Assembly (NCBI RefSeq): GCF_024868665.1
Contig: NW_026634180.1
Location: forward strand, 62,001-126,000
Direction of reading: 5' to 3'
Origin: Triplophysa rosa
Taxonomy: Eukaryota; Chordata; Actinopteri; Cypriniformes; Nemacheilidae
Length of the DNA: 64,000 bases
The notes under the pieces are model-generated. The model was not told the origin of the DNA, made no database searches, and was given only the letters and a program-made list of their open reading frames with translations. Shown here piece after piece: positions 33,330-42,364 of the stretch. Within the stretch, counting starts at the first letter, position 1, and each line of letters begins with the position of its first letter. The position numbers were made by a program, and so were the translations under genes.

Positions 33330-34874
33330 GAAGTCAGAGAAGACACGAGTTTAGGAGCAGGACACACCAAAGGATAGCTGTGACCTAAAGCTTCAATTTA
33401 TTGTTTAAATTTTGTGATGTTTTCCAAGGATCACAGACAAAGTCGTACTGTTAACCACAAGAAATATGAGAAATGGTTAAGAGCCGGGATAACATGAGAA
33501 GAACAGGGACATCTTTTGAAATAGTAGTGAGCATTTTTACGGTGTATTGTGAGAATTTCATATAGTCCATTCATTTTTATCATTTTAAATATTTTACTTT
33601 ACAATATTCCAATATGAAACCTTATTTAAATCAAAAGCATTTTTTTGACGTATTTAATAGTTTTTGTATTTGCATTTTACCTGACAATTTCTGTGTATCA
33701 GTTATTATATACAAGCTTACATTAATGGATCACATTTTGAAAATAGAATATCTTTATCGTCATGTCACAGCTGCATACAAAGACATTTTTACACACAAAA
33801 AAGTACACACTAAGAACTAAGATATGGATGACTGCACAAGCACATATAATGCATATTACGTACAGTACAGAAATGTCATAAGTAGCCTATATATTTACGT
33901 TATTCTTATTTATATTACAATTTGTACAAATAAAACCAAATTAATGTATCCAGTGTTACGTTTATTCTTTAGCATTAGCTAACGCTAGTGCTTTCATATG
34001 GAGGACCGAGAGTGCCGATAAGCAATAAAACGAAGAATCAATTGATCAATTAAATAATTAAAACATAAAAATGTTAACAAATAAATAACTTTTCAAATTG
34101 AGAAATTAATAGACTTATTTAAAATGGTTTATTTAATTTGTGTTTTAAAATGTAGTCTAATTGAACAATAAAACGTTAAATAAAAAAAATAATTTTAAAT
34201 GTATAAATAAATATATACATTTAAAACTGTTTATTTAATTCATGCTTTAAAACGTAAAAAAAAAGTTTTATTGTGCACATTTTAAATGCACATTTTAAAT
34301 CGCTTTTTAAAAAAGCATTTGTCAAATGCTTTTCTCTCTCTATTTGCCAATTGCTTTTCTTTTTCGTTTTGCCAAATGCTTTTCTTTATCCATTTGTCAA
34401 TCGAGTCAAAAAATGCCATTGGACAGTACACACGTGGGGGCAACCAATCAGCTTTCGGCTCAGGTTTAGGATACACCCCTTCTCCCGCATGTCATACGAA
34501 GTAGATGTAAGGCGGAGTTTCTTTCTTGACGGCAAGAAAGACCTACCGCCATTAAAACAGTTACTTTATTGCGCCGCGCGCCATAACTACATGACATGGC
34601 AGATGTAAACTCGGACACTGCATTTATGTGAACAAGCATACAGACAAAAGCCCAAATTACTCTTCATCAATCTACACACAAACTCCAGCAGAGAATGATC
34701 GAAGTTCAGCGCGTGAGAGGCATGGTCGTGTTGTTCTTTTACGATGGCGAGAGACAGAGCTGGAGATCCGCACAGAAACAAAGTTATAAACTTGAGTTCA
34801 GCGTGAGCTGTACCCACAATGGCCTTGACACTGAACCTATCCACTCAAAGAGCCCAGGATGTGTTAATCAGTTT
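33330..34874. other. No gene; minor tandem at 34305-34400
   Basis: AT-rich. At 34305-34400 about four imperfect copies of ATTTGYCAAATGCTTTTCT-like sequence occur. This is the left flank of the Gmr1-type element and shows no retroviral sequence matching the ERV on its right. Confidence 0.45.
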
Positions 34875-35263
34875 GTAACAACGTTCAATAGAAGGCAAGG
34901 AAGGAAGAGGCTGGAATCAGGGTAGAGCTGACGACTACGTACTTTATTATTTAACCAAAATAAAACAGGCGCTGTACGCGCTCAAATCAACACACCCTCT
35001 CTTGAGGGTAAGAACAGTCCTTTCTGGTCAGAGCTTCCCGCTCACAATCCTCTGCTCACTTTCTCCAACTCTCTCGTCTCCAGCCGTTAGTTCCGGTCTC
35101 CCTCCTCGAATGTCTCTGCCTTGCTGCTTTTAAGCCTCTCCACGCCAGTTACTGGAACAAGGCACAGGTGTTAATTATTTGTGCGAGCGCCACTCACTCA
35201 CCGCTCGTCTCCTCACTCTCTCTCCCGCTGCAGACTTCGCTGAACCACGCCCACCTTGCCACA
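34875..35263 (-). mobile_element. 3' LTR of Gmr1-type element
   Basis: On the minus strand it begins TGTGGCAAGGTGGGCGTGG and ends TTGTTACA (TG...CA). It carries AATAAAGTACGTA and a CTTAAAAGC TATA-like box. It pairs with 39601-39981 but with many substitutions and small indels (389 against 381 bp). The pol ORF ends inside it at 35213. Confidence 0.9.
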
Positions 35264-38200
35264 TACCCCCACCGCCCGACTCAGGCCGGGGAGCCATCCG
35301 GCCTGCAGTCCTCCCCCCCCCCCTTGCCGGGAGAGGAAGTCAGCCACAGCCATCTGTGCACCCGGCCTGTGGACCACCTTGAATTTAAAAGGCTGTAAAG
35401 CAAGATACCAACGGGTGATCCGGGCATTGGTGTCTTTCATGCGGTGGAGCCATTGGAGGGGAGCGTGGTCCGAACAGAGGGTGAACTCCCGCCCCAGCAG
35501 GTAGTATCTGAGGGTGAGGACTGCCCACCGGATAGCCAAACACTCCTTCTCTATGGTGCTGTACCTAGCTTCCCTCTTGGAGAGCTTGCGGCTCAGGTAC
35601 AGCACCGGCCGTTCCTCACCCTCTACCAGCTGGGACAGTACTGCGCCCAGCCCTCTGTCCGACGCGTCGGTCTGCAGGATAAAAGGGAGAGAAAAGTTAG
35701 GGGAATGCAAGAGCGGCCCGCCACACAGGGCAGCCTTCAACTTGGTAAAAGCCTGCTGGCACTGCTCCGTCCACTGGACCGCATCGGGTACTTCCTTTTT
35801 AGTGAGGTCAGTCAGCGGGTTGGTGAGCTCCGAATATTTAGGCACAAACCGTCTATAATATCCCGCCAACCCCAGGAACTGCCTCACCTCCTTTTTGGTC
35901 TTAGGCCTCGGGCAGGCCGCAATCGCTGCGGTCTTATCAATTTGGGGACGCACCTGCCCATGACCTAAGTGGAAGCCCAGATACTTTACCTCCACCCGCC
36001 CAATCGCACACTTCTTCGGATTAGCTGTGAGTCCAGCCTCCCTCAGCGCCCTCAGAACCGCTCTCAAATGCTCCATATGCCGCTGCCAATCGTTACTATG
36101 GATAATGATATCGTCTAGGTAAGCAGCGGCATACGTCGCATGGGGTCGGAGGACACGGTCCATGAGGCGCTGGAAGGTAGCCGGGGCTCCAAACAATCCG
36201 AACGGAAGGGTTACAAATTGGTGTAATCCGAACGGCGTGGTGAAGGCTGTCTTTTCTTTGGATACTGGTGTTAGGGGGATCTGCCAGTACCCTTTTGTTA
36301 AGTCCAGTGTCGAATAAAAATGAGCCGAGCCGAGCCGGTCCAACAATTCGTCGACCCGGGGCATTGGGTAAGCGTCGAATTTCGACACTGAATTCACCTT
36401 GCGGTAGTCCACGCAGAACCTGACCGAGCCGTCCGTTTTGGGAACCAAAACTATCGGGCTCGCCCAGTCACTGTTGGACTCTTCTATTACCCCCAAATCT
36501 AGCATGGCCTCTAATTCTGCCTGAACAACCTTTTTTCTGTGTTCGGGTAAACGGTAGGCTCTACTACGCACCACTACCCCCGGTTCTGTTTCGACATGGT
36601 GCCGTATGAGATTCGTTCGGCCTGGAAGGGGAGAAAACACATCGGTAAACTCCGCCTGTAGGCGGGCCAGGTCAGTGAGCTGTGAGGGTGAGAGGTGGTC
36701 CCCCCCTGGGGCCAGAGCAATGGAATGCGGCTTAACATTCACTTCTGGACCGAGATCCTCCTCTGCGGATACCACCGTCGCCAGCATCACTGCCTCCTCC
36801 TCGCTCCATTTTTTAAGGAGGTTGAGGTGGTAAATCTGACGTGCGCCTCCCCTATCCGTCCGAATAACCTCATAGTCGAGGTCCCCGACTTGCCGTGTGA
36901 CCTCAAAGGGTCCTTGCCACTTCACAAGTAATTTGGAGCTAGATGTCGGGAGCAACACAAGTACCTTCTCTCCCGGTGTGAATTTCCTCAGGTTAGAACC
37001 CCGATTATACAGCCGGCTTTGTTTGTCCTGAGCCTGTAGCAAATTCTCCATCGATAGCCGCCCCAGTGTTCGGAGTTTTGCTCTCAGGTCCAGGACATAC
37101 TGAATTTCATTTTTACTTGAGGAAGGCCCGTCCTCCCAGTTCTCCTTCAGGACTTCCAGCACCCCACGGGGCTGGCGTCCATACAGGAGCTCGAAGGGGG
37201 AAAACCCCGTGGAGGTTTGGGGGACCTCTCGTACTGCGAATAAGAGAGGCTCTAACCATTTATCCCAATTCCTGGCGTCCTCGTGGACGAACTTACGAAT
37301 CATGGTTTTCAACGTGCGATTAAACCGTTCCACCAGTCCGTCGGTCTGTGGGTGGAAGACGCTGGTGCGAATCGATTTAATGCACAGTAATTCGTACAGT
37401 TCGCGTAACGTACGTGACATGAACGCCGTGCCTTGGTCGGTGAGGATCTCGCGGGGGATCCCCGCCCGGGAGATAATCCGAAACAGTGCGTCCGCAACAC
37501 TTTTCGCGGAGATGCTGCGGAGTGGCACTGCTTCGGGATACCGCGTTGCATAGTCCACCAGGACCAATGCAAAGTGGTATCCCCGTGCAGATCGCTCTAA
37601 TGGCCCGATGAGGTCCATTCCAATTCTCTCGAAGGGGACCTGCATCAACGGAAGCGGGCGCAACGGCGCTTTTGGGGTGACCGGTGGGTTTACCAACTGA
37701 CATTCCCGGCAAGACGCGCACCACCTGCGCACGTTGTCGTGAATGCCCGGCCAAAAAAATCGGGCCATGAGGCGACTCAGTGTATTACCCTGCCCTAAGT
37801 GCCCTGCCATTGGGTTACTATGAGCCGCCTGGAAAAGCATTTCCCGACGGCTTTTCGGAATCAACAACTGGGTTATATCTTCTTTTGTCTGGGTGTCTTG
37901 GGTCACCCGATATAACCGATTCCTTCTTATAGCAAAATACGGGTAGGAGAGTGCACGTGTGGGCTGGACCGGCTGTCCGTCGATGGATGCAACCTGCTCA
38001 AATGCCCTTTTCAGCGTCGCATCCTGAGCCTGCTCGAGGGGAAAGTCATCGCGATCTGAGAGTACAACCCTCTCAATCTCGCGCGCCTCCCCGGAGTCAG
38101 GCTCCGACGGACCCGGCACCACACTGCCCACATGCACACCGCCTCCCCTTCCGTGCTTCGTTCGCCAAGAGGCATCCGCACACAATAACCTCTGTAATTT

Positions 38201-38269
38201 AGGAAAAAGTGGCCAATTCGTCCCCAAAATCAGCGGATGCCGGAGGTGAGGATTAACCGCCACCTCCAC
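35213..38269 (-). CDS. Pol (integrase, then RT, then RNase H) of Gmr1-type element
   Basis: An open frame of 1018 codons with a non-ATG listed start (GTG); it is probably entered from the protease frame. Integrase comes first: His150, His157, Cys187 and Cys190 zinc site, catalytic Asp219, Asp278 and Glu314, and a GPF module at 453-455. Reverse transcriptase follows: Asp656 in LDLTKGYWQI and the YLDD at 717-720. RNase H is last: Asp868, Glu907, Asp934. The Ty3/gypsy norm is RT-RNase H-integrase, so this order is reversed. All visible catalytic residues are present and no stop interrupts the frame, but it ends within the LTR at 35213. LTR divergence and broken protease/gag frames argue against current activity. 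Confidence 0.93.
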   Translation of the reverse strand: MEVAVNPHLRHPLILGTNWPLFPKLQRLLCADASWRTKHGRGGGVHVGSVVPGPSEPDSGEAREIERVVLSDRDDFPLEQAQDATLKRAFEQVASIDGQPVQPTRALSYPYFAIRRNRLYRVTQDTQTKEDITQLLIPKSRREMLFQAAHSNPMAGHLGQGNTLSRLMARFFWPGIHDNVRRWCASCRECQLVNPPVTPKAPLRPLPLMQVPFERIGMDLIGPLERSARGYHFALVLVDYATRYPEAVPLRSISAKSVADALFRIISRAGIPREILTDQGTAFMSRTLRELYELLCIKSIRTSVFHPQTDGLVERFNRTLKTMIRKFVHEDARNWDKWLEPLLFAVREVPQTSTGFSPFELLYGRQPRGVLEVLKENWEDGPSSSKNEIQYVLDLRAKLRTLGRLSMENLLQAQDKQSRLYNRGSNLRKFTPGEKVLVLLPTSSSKLLVKWQGPFEVTRQVGDLDYEVIRTDRGGARQIYHLNLLKKWSEEEAVMLATVVSAEEDLGPEVNVKPHSIALAPGGDHLSPSQLTDLARLQAEFTDVFSPLPGRTNLIRHHVETEPGVVVRSRAYRLPEHRKKVVQAELEAMLDLGVIEESNSDWASPIVLVPKTDGSVRFCVDYRKVNSVSKFDAYPMPRVDELLDRLGSAHFYSTLDLTKGYWQIPLTPVSKEKTAFTTPFGLHQFVTLPFGLFGAPATFQRLMDRVLRPHATYAAAYLDDIIIHSNDWQRHMEHLRAVLRALREAGLTANPKKCAIGRVEVKYLGFHLGHGQVRPQIDKTAAIAACPRPKTKKEVRQFLGLAGYYRRFVPKYSELTNPLTDLTKKEVPDAVQWTEQCQQAFTKLKAALCGGPLLHSPNFSLPFILQTDASDRGLGAVLSQLVEGEERPVLYLSRKLSKREARYSTIEKECLAIRWAVLTLRYYLLGREFTLCSDHAPLQWLHRMKDTNARITRWYLALQPFKFKVVHRPGAQMAVADFLSRQGGGGGLQAGWLPGLSRAVGVCGKVGVVQRSLQRERE

Positions 38270-38454
38270 ACTATGCTTTTTCCCCTGAATTTAATGGGCA
38301 GGTTCAACAAAGGGTATTTCACCACATCCCCGTGAACACACTGCACCTTAACCTCGCGGCTTTTACCCCTTGCCCCGAGACGAACCAGGCTTTGGTGGAT
38401 GGAGGTCTGGTTACAACCTGAATCCACCAAAGCCTGGTATTTACCCCCCCCCAA
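38230..38454 (-). pseudogene. Aspartic protease fragment of Gmr1-type element
   Basis: The 74-codon ORF contains YQALVDSGCNQTSIHQSLV, with the catalytic Asp-Ser-Gly of retropepsins followed by the typical flap-side residues. It then runs out of frame at an A/G tract near 38275. The downstream protease tail (NPHLRHPLILGTNW) is in the pol frame, so the protease is split between two frames. Confidence 0.8.
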
Positions 38455-38698
38455 TACTCACGGGTATTTGGTACAGGCCAGCTGGACCAGGGGCAGCTCG
38501 CGGCTCGTCGGGGATCCGGATCATAGTTCCCACCTCCATCACCGGGCAACGATCTATGAAATGGTCCGGGTCCCCGCAGCGCCAACAAGCCGGCCCAGGC
38601 CTTCCCGCCACCCCAATGGCAGGGTGTGGGCTCGCTAACTGGCGTGGGGAGGAAGAGGCAGGCGGGTTGTAGGGCATGGTGTAGGGGTGGCTGCCCAC
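38441..38698 (-). pseudogene. Gag nucleocapsid zinc knuckle, frame-shifted
   Basis: This frame contains CWRCGDPDHFIDRCP, a perfect Cys-x2-Cys-x4-His-x4-Cys retroviral-type zinc knuckle that binds RNA. It overlaps the end of the gag ORF in another frame. It ends in a run of nine C/G at 38444-38452, after which the protease frame takes over, so the homopolymer is a likely slippage or assembly-error site. Confidence 0.75.
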
Positions 38699-39582
38699 CG
38701 GTGGCTGCCGGCCAAGGTTCCCCCTCCATCAGTCGGTCCGGTCGCGTAGCTTCCGCGTCCCCAGGGCCCTCCCCTCAGCGGGATTGGTGGGCGGGTCCGT
38801 GGTGCTGGTATGTGCCGGGTTGCGGGTGTGGGGAGAGAGACCGCTGGTAAAATTTCCCCGATTCCAGGGCACGCAACCAGGTGGTCTTCCGCCAGCTGGA
38901 TGGCCGAGTCCAGCGACGTCGGACGGTGGCACTGGACCCAGGCCGCTGTTCTCCTGGGCAGACAGGTCGTGAACTGCTCCAGTACCACCTTATCCACGAT
39001 GCCCGCGACGTCGCTATCCCCGGCCATCAGCCATTTGCGGCAGGAGTCCCGGAGCTGCTGAGCTAGCAGGTAGGGTCGGCCGGTTTCCGCCAACCCCAGC
39101 GATCGGAACCGCTGGCGATACTCCTCAGGGCTCCGGCCGACCCGCTGCAAGATGTCCTTCTTCAGCTCAGCGTACACCAGGAGATTCTCCGGAGGTAACT
39201 GCTGCGCTGCCACCTGGGTCTCTCCAGAAAGGAGCGGGATGAGATGTAGGGCCCACTGATCCTCTGGCCAACCCCTCGCGACCGCTACCCGCTCAAAGAG
39301 ACCAAGGAAGTCCTCGGGATCATCCTGTGGGCCCATTTTCTGGAGGACCAGGTCGGCGCGAGGCCCCGTCCGAACCTCCCGATGTACCCAGCTCCGGAAC
39401 GACTCACGGTCCTCTTGCTGAGCCAGGAGGACCGCCTGGAAACGTACATCCTGGTCCTCCCTGAGCTGCAGCAACGCTCTATGTTGTTCCTGATGGAGGA
39501 CCGCGAGTGAAGAAATCACCTCCGCAAACGGCGAACTGGACGGACCAGACCCCCCGGCCGCGGCACCCCTACTTCCTTCCAT
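38635..39582 (-). CDS. Gag of Gmr1-type element
   Basis: About 315 codons from the ATG at 39582 (MEGSRGAAAGGSGPSS). The frame is also open upstream to a GTG at 39597, which lies within the primer site. Recognisable features: an acidic helical N-terminal region with LHQEQHRALLQLREDQ, a DDPEDFLGLFERVAVARGWP segment typical of capsids of this class, WALHLIPLLSGETQVAAQQL, and EEYRQRFRSLG. The protein should assemble the cytoplasmic particle that packages element RNA. The frame ends before the zinc knuckle, which is carried in a different frame overlapping at 38441-38698, so a frameshift has occurred or the copy is damaged. No stop interrupts the capsid portion. Confidence 0.8.
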   Translation of the reverse strand: MEGSRGAAAGGSGPSSSPFAEVISSLAVLHQEQHRALLQLREDQDVRFQAVLLAQQEDRESFRSWVHREVRTGPRADLVLQKMGPQDDPEDFLGLFERVAVARGWPEDQWALHLIPLLSGETQVAAQQLPPENLLVYAELKKDILQRVGRSPEEYRQRFRSLGLAETGRPYLLAQQLRDSCRKWLMAGDSDVAGIVDKVVLEQFTTCLPRRTAAWVQCHRPTSLDSAIQLAEDHLVACPGIGEILPAVSLPTPATRHIPAPRTRPPIPLRGGPWGRGSYATGPTDGGGTLAGSHRWAATPTPCPTTRLPLPPHAS

Positions 39583-39599
39583 CCCGGGTTTCGGCACCA
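39582..39599 (-). promoter_or_regulatory. Primer-binding site, tRNA-Phe
   Basis: The minus strand reads TGGTGCCGAAACCCGGGA one base after the LTR. It is complementary to the 3' end (TCCCGGGTTTCGGCACCA) of vertebrate tRNA-Phe as I remember that sequence. Position and 18-nt length are canonical for minus-strand DNA priming. The gag ATG at 39582 overlaps it. Confidence 0.8.
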
Positions 39600-39600
39600 G

Positions 39601-39981
39601 TGTAACAAGACTTCAAAGGAACAGGAAGGAAGAGGCTGGAATCAGGGTAGAGCTGACGACTACGTACTTTATTAACAAAACACAAGCGCTGTACGCGCCT
39701 AAATCAAACACTTCCACTTTAGTGCAAGAACAGTCTTTCTTAAGGTCAGAGCTTCCCGCTCACAATCCTCCGCTCACTCGCTCGAGGCCACTCGTCTCCA
39801 GCCGTCAGCTCCGGTCTCTCTCCCCGATTGTCTCTGCCTTGCTGCTTTTAAGCCTCTCCACGCCAGTTACTGGAACAAGGCACAGGTGTTCATTATTTGT
39901 GCGAGCGCCACTCACTCACCGCTCTTCTCCTCACTCTCTCTCCTGCTGCAGACTTCGCTGAACCACGCCCACCTTGCCACA
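39601..39981 (-). mobile_element. 5' LTR of Gmr1-type element
   Basis: Partner of the LTR at 34875-35263, minus strand TGTGGCAAGG...CTTGTTACA. It is immediately followed (minus direction) by a primer-binding site. Its upstream boundary at 39981 joins retroviral integrase sequence directly. Confidence 0.9.
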
Positions 39982-39984
39982 ACT

Positions 39985-40300
39985 GTCTTGCAACAACTGC
40001 GCATAAAGCAGCGACTAGGCTGCGTTTACCATCCCCAATCGCAAGGAATGGTTGAGAAGGCTAATGGGACTCTAAAAGCAAAGATAAATAAGATCTGTGC
40101 AGATACCAAATTGAACTGGGAAGATGCTTTACCGCTGGCACTAATGAACTATCGCATGCAAACCAACAGTACTACAAATTTGACCCCACATGAAATGCTC
40201 ATGGGCAGGCCAATGCCAGTGCCATATTTAAGGGGCCCTTATGATGGACCGCCTTTGGAGCAGTTGCAAGTTGAATTAAGAACTTACATGAGACAATTAA
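39985..40300 (+). pseudogene. Retroviral integrase C-terminal fragment
   Basis: The plus frame shows HPQSQGMVEKANGTLK, containing the catalytic-Glu helix of retroviral integrases (G-x-V-E-x-x-N), followed by WEDALPLALMNYRMQTNS, LTPHEMLMGRP and MPVP. Zinc-binding domain and the first two catalytic aspartates are absent because the sequence starts at the LTR junction. The fragment ends near 40300, where a deletion joins it to env. Confidence 0.85.
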
Positions 40301-40319
40301 CTCTAGAAATAATTCTGTC

Positions 40320-41140
40320 CATTATGTTCAACTGTGCATGTTCCAGATCAACAAGGTACAGGTGTCGTTGAGGGACACTATTGGCCCTGTGGCTATCGTG
40401 TGTATTTATCCTTACCAGAGGGGTGGACAGGACTTTGTGCTTTAGTCCAACTGCATGGTGGTGCCATTATCTTACCACATCAATCAATGGAGAATCAACG
40501 ACGAACAAGAAGAGACCTAATCAACTTCATGAGAGAAAGCCCAGTGCCATAGAATCATCACATATGGACTATTGCTGAGAAGCTTGTGGCTGCTTTCCTT
40601 CCAACACTGGGAATGGAATCACTGATGGAAGAAGTGGAAATCACCAGATATGAGCTGTCTTCATTTATCAAAACAACGAAAATCATGATGGAGGGAATCA
40701 GAGAGGAACTGCGAGGAATAAGACTTACTGCTCTCCAGAACCGGATGGTTTTGGATCAACTCACTGCAGCGCAAGGAGGCGTTTGTGTTATGGTAGGAGA
40801 GACTTGTTGTACCTACATACCAGACAATGACGCGGATGGACATCTTATCGAACAAGGAATAGAGAATATTACATTGTTGTCTACAATGATTGCAAAGAAT
40901 GAAGTGAACATAGACTCTTCCATTTGGAACTGGTTTAACAGCATATTCCCTAATCTGCATAACATATTGATGTTTGCTGCCTGTATTCTATCGCCAATTC
41001 TGATATTGCTGTGTTTTTGGCCTTGCATAATGCATGCATGTAAGAGAGTCATTCCATCTGGTCCTCATCATCAGATGATGGTCTATTCAGTCAGTGATGA
41101 TCAACTCTTTGCAATTGATCAACTCTTTGCAGTTGAGTAA
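40320..41140 (+). pseudogene. Env surface-subunit end plus transmembrane subunit, copy 1
   Basis: A first ORF (40334-40552) holds the end of the surface subunit and a basic RRTRR cleavage-type site. One in-frame stop precedes the second ORF (40586-41140), which has a long helical region, a CX6CC motif (CVMVGETCC) typical of gammaretrovirus-like transmembrane subunits, and a hydrophobic membrane anchor followed by a short cytoplasmic tail. These are known env features. The loss of most of the surface subunit and the stop indicate no functional glycoprotein. It is paired with copy 2 at 42365-44251. Confidence 0.85.
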
Positions 41141-41362
41141 AAAAGTTACTAAAGTAATTGGTTAAAAGCAGGTGTTATCCGTGTTACGAGATGACCAAGA
41201 TGGGTCAGTTGGATTTTTATCTTTTATAGCTTGCATACATACCTACAATAAGTATAATCATTGATATTGATTCATTTTGCTCATGCAGATATATTTTCTT
41301 TGTAGTAGATATTCCTCTTAAATTTGTAGACTTAATCATGTGTGGGACTCTTATGGAGCCCC

Positions 41363-41373
41363 AAAGGGGGGGA
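41363..41373 (+). promoter_or_regulatory. Retroviral polypurine tract
   Basis: AAAGGGGGGGA-type tract lies a few bases before TGTGCATAATTC, the presumed start of the LTR. This is where plus-strand DNA synthesis would be primed. Confidence 0.6.
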
Positions 41374-41378
41374 TATAT

Positions 41379-42155
41379 TGTGCATAATTCTGATCATTAT
41401 GTGCATATATTGTACTTTTGGGCTCTGTTGTACACCCCACTTATAAGAAGTATTCATAGGAATGATATTACCATAGATTGGGCTCTGTTGTACACCCCAC
41501 TTATAAGAAGTATTCATAGGAATGATATTACCATAGTTTTGTCTCTGTTGTACACCCCACTTATAAGAAGTATTCATAGGAATGATATTACCATAGATGT
41601 GTTAATAATCAGACCAATGATTGAGTGTTACAGCTGAATATATGAAGATGATTTAATGATTTAATGACATAATCAGTATACTTAAGCATTGATTGAGTGT
41701 TGTTTGAACTATAAGTATATTTTTAATCATTTTAACCAAGTATAGAACAGATTTCAGCAATATACAATTCAGTGATGTCTTTGAGATCTGTTTAAGGCCT
41801 GACCTAGATAAAGTTCAGAAGGTTGAACATGTTGTTCACTTTGTGGCCTGAAAACTGGTACCAACAGGAAAACTTATTTTTAAAAACCAAGTGAAGGCCG
41901 ACATTCCACCATTAGATACAAACCTTGTTGCCTAGAAAATAATAGTGGCAGACAAGTATAATAAAAAATAAAAGATAAAGGGAATTTACCTGATTGGTTT
42001 AGGAAAGCACCTCCTTTCCTAAGTTTCACTATAACTGTAGGCTGGAAAACAGTTGGTTTTCAGATGACTTGGGACATCTCACTTTGTTTGGCCTGATCAA
42101 ATAAAGTTAACTCCTTGACACCTGAACCTTCTTTGTCTGAGAGATTTTTTGAACT
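41379..42155 (+). mobile_element. ERV LTR between the two env copies (approximate)
   Basis: Begins TGTGCATAATTC after the polypurine tract, contains three 60-bp direct repeats in the U3-like part, and has an AATAAA at about 42101. The 3' boundary is uncertain because no second copy of this LTR was found in the window. Confidence 0.5.
41420..41599 (+). repeat. Three 60-bp tandem repeats in ERV U3
   Basis: Three near-identical 60-bp units containing CTCTGTTGTACACCCCACTT and AAGTATTCATAGGAATGATA. Direct repeats in U3 often act as transcriptional enhancers in retroviruses, but that role here is inference. Confidence 0.9.
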
Positions 42156-42364
42156 TCAAGATCGACTTTTACCACATCACAATACAAAGAACTCTGTCTT
42201 GACAAGTCATCACAACTTCACCAGCGATCACTACATCAAGAAAGCAGCTCAGAAGAATTACTTTCTTCAAAAGAACCAGATTCGCCATTAGACATTATCA
42301 TATACGGACATCGATTCGTATCTTTGGACTTTAACGCAGACTTTTATCCCAATTATCACATTCT

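Larger units (their letters stand above)
34875..39981 (-). mobile_element. Gmr1-type Ty3/gypsy LTR retrotransposon
   Basis: A 5.1-kb minus-strand element with LTRs at both ends, a tRNA-Phe primer-binding site, gag, a zinc knuckle, protease, and a pol in which integrase precedes reverse transcriptase/RNase H. That order is copia-like, yet the RT and integrase sequences are Ty3/gypsy-like. This combination defines the deuterostome Gmr1 group described from cod and other fishes. Frame breaks separate gag, knuckle, protease and pol. The LTRs differ noticeably, so the copy is not very recent. No clear target duplication flanks it. Confidence 0.9.
39982..41140 (+). mobile_element. Endogenous retrovirus fragment 1 (IN end joined to env)
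   Basis: Immediately right of the Gmr1 LTR lies the C-terminal third of a retroviral integrase, then the end of an env surface subunit and a transmembrane subunit. The rest of pol and most of the surface subunit are missing. A polypurine tract at about 41363-41373 and an LTR-like region follow. It is an old, rearranged provirus. The sequence left of the Gmr1 element does not continue the integrase, so the insertion did not simply split an intact provirus. Confidence 0.75.

Noticed and set aside
35444..35968. Several 75-174 codon plus-strand ORFs between 35.2 and 39.1 kb
   Set aside because: Antisense shadows of the minus-strand Gmr1 gag and pol.
41420..41599. CRISPR-like array
   Set aside because: Three head-to-tail identical 60-bp units with no spacers, in a vertebrate retroviral U3.
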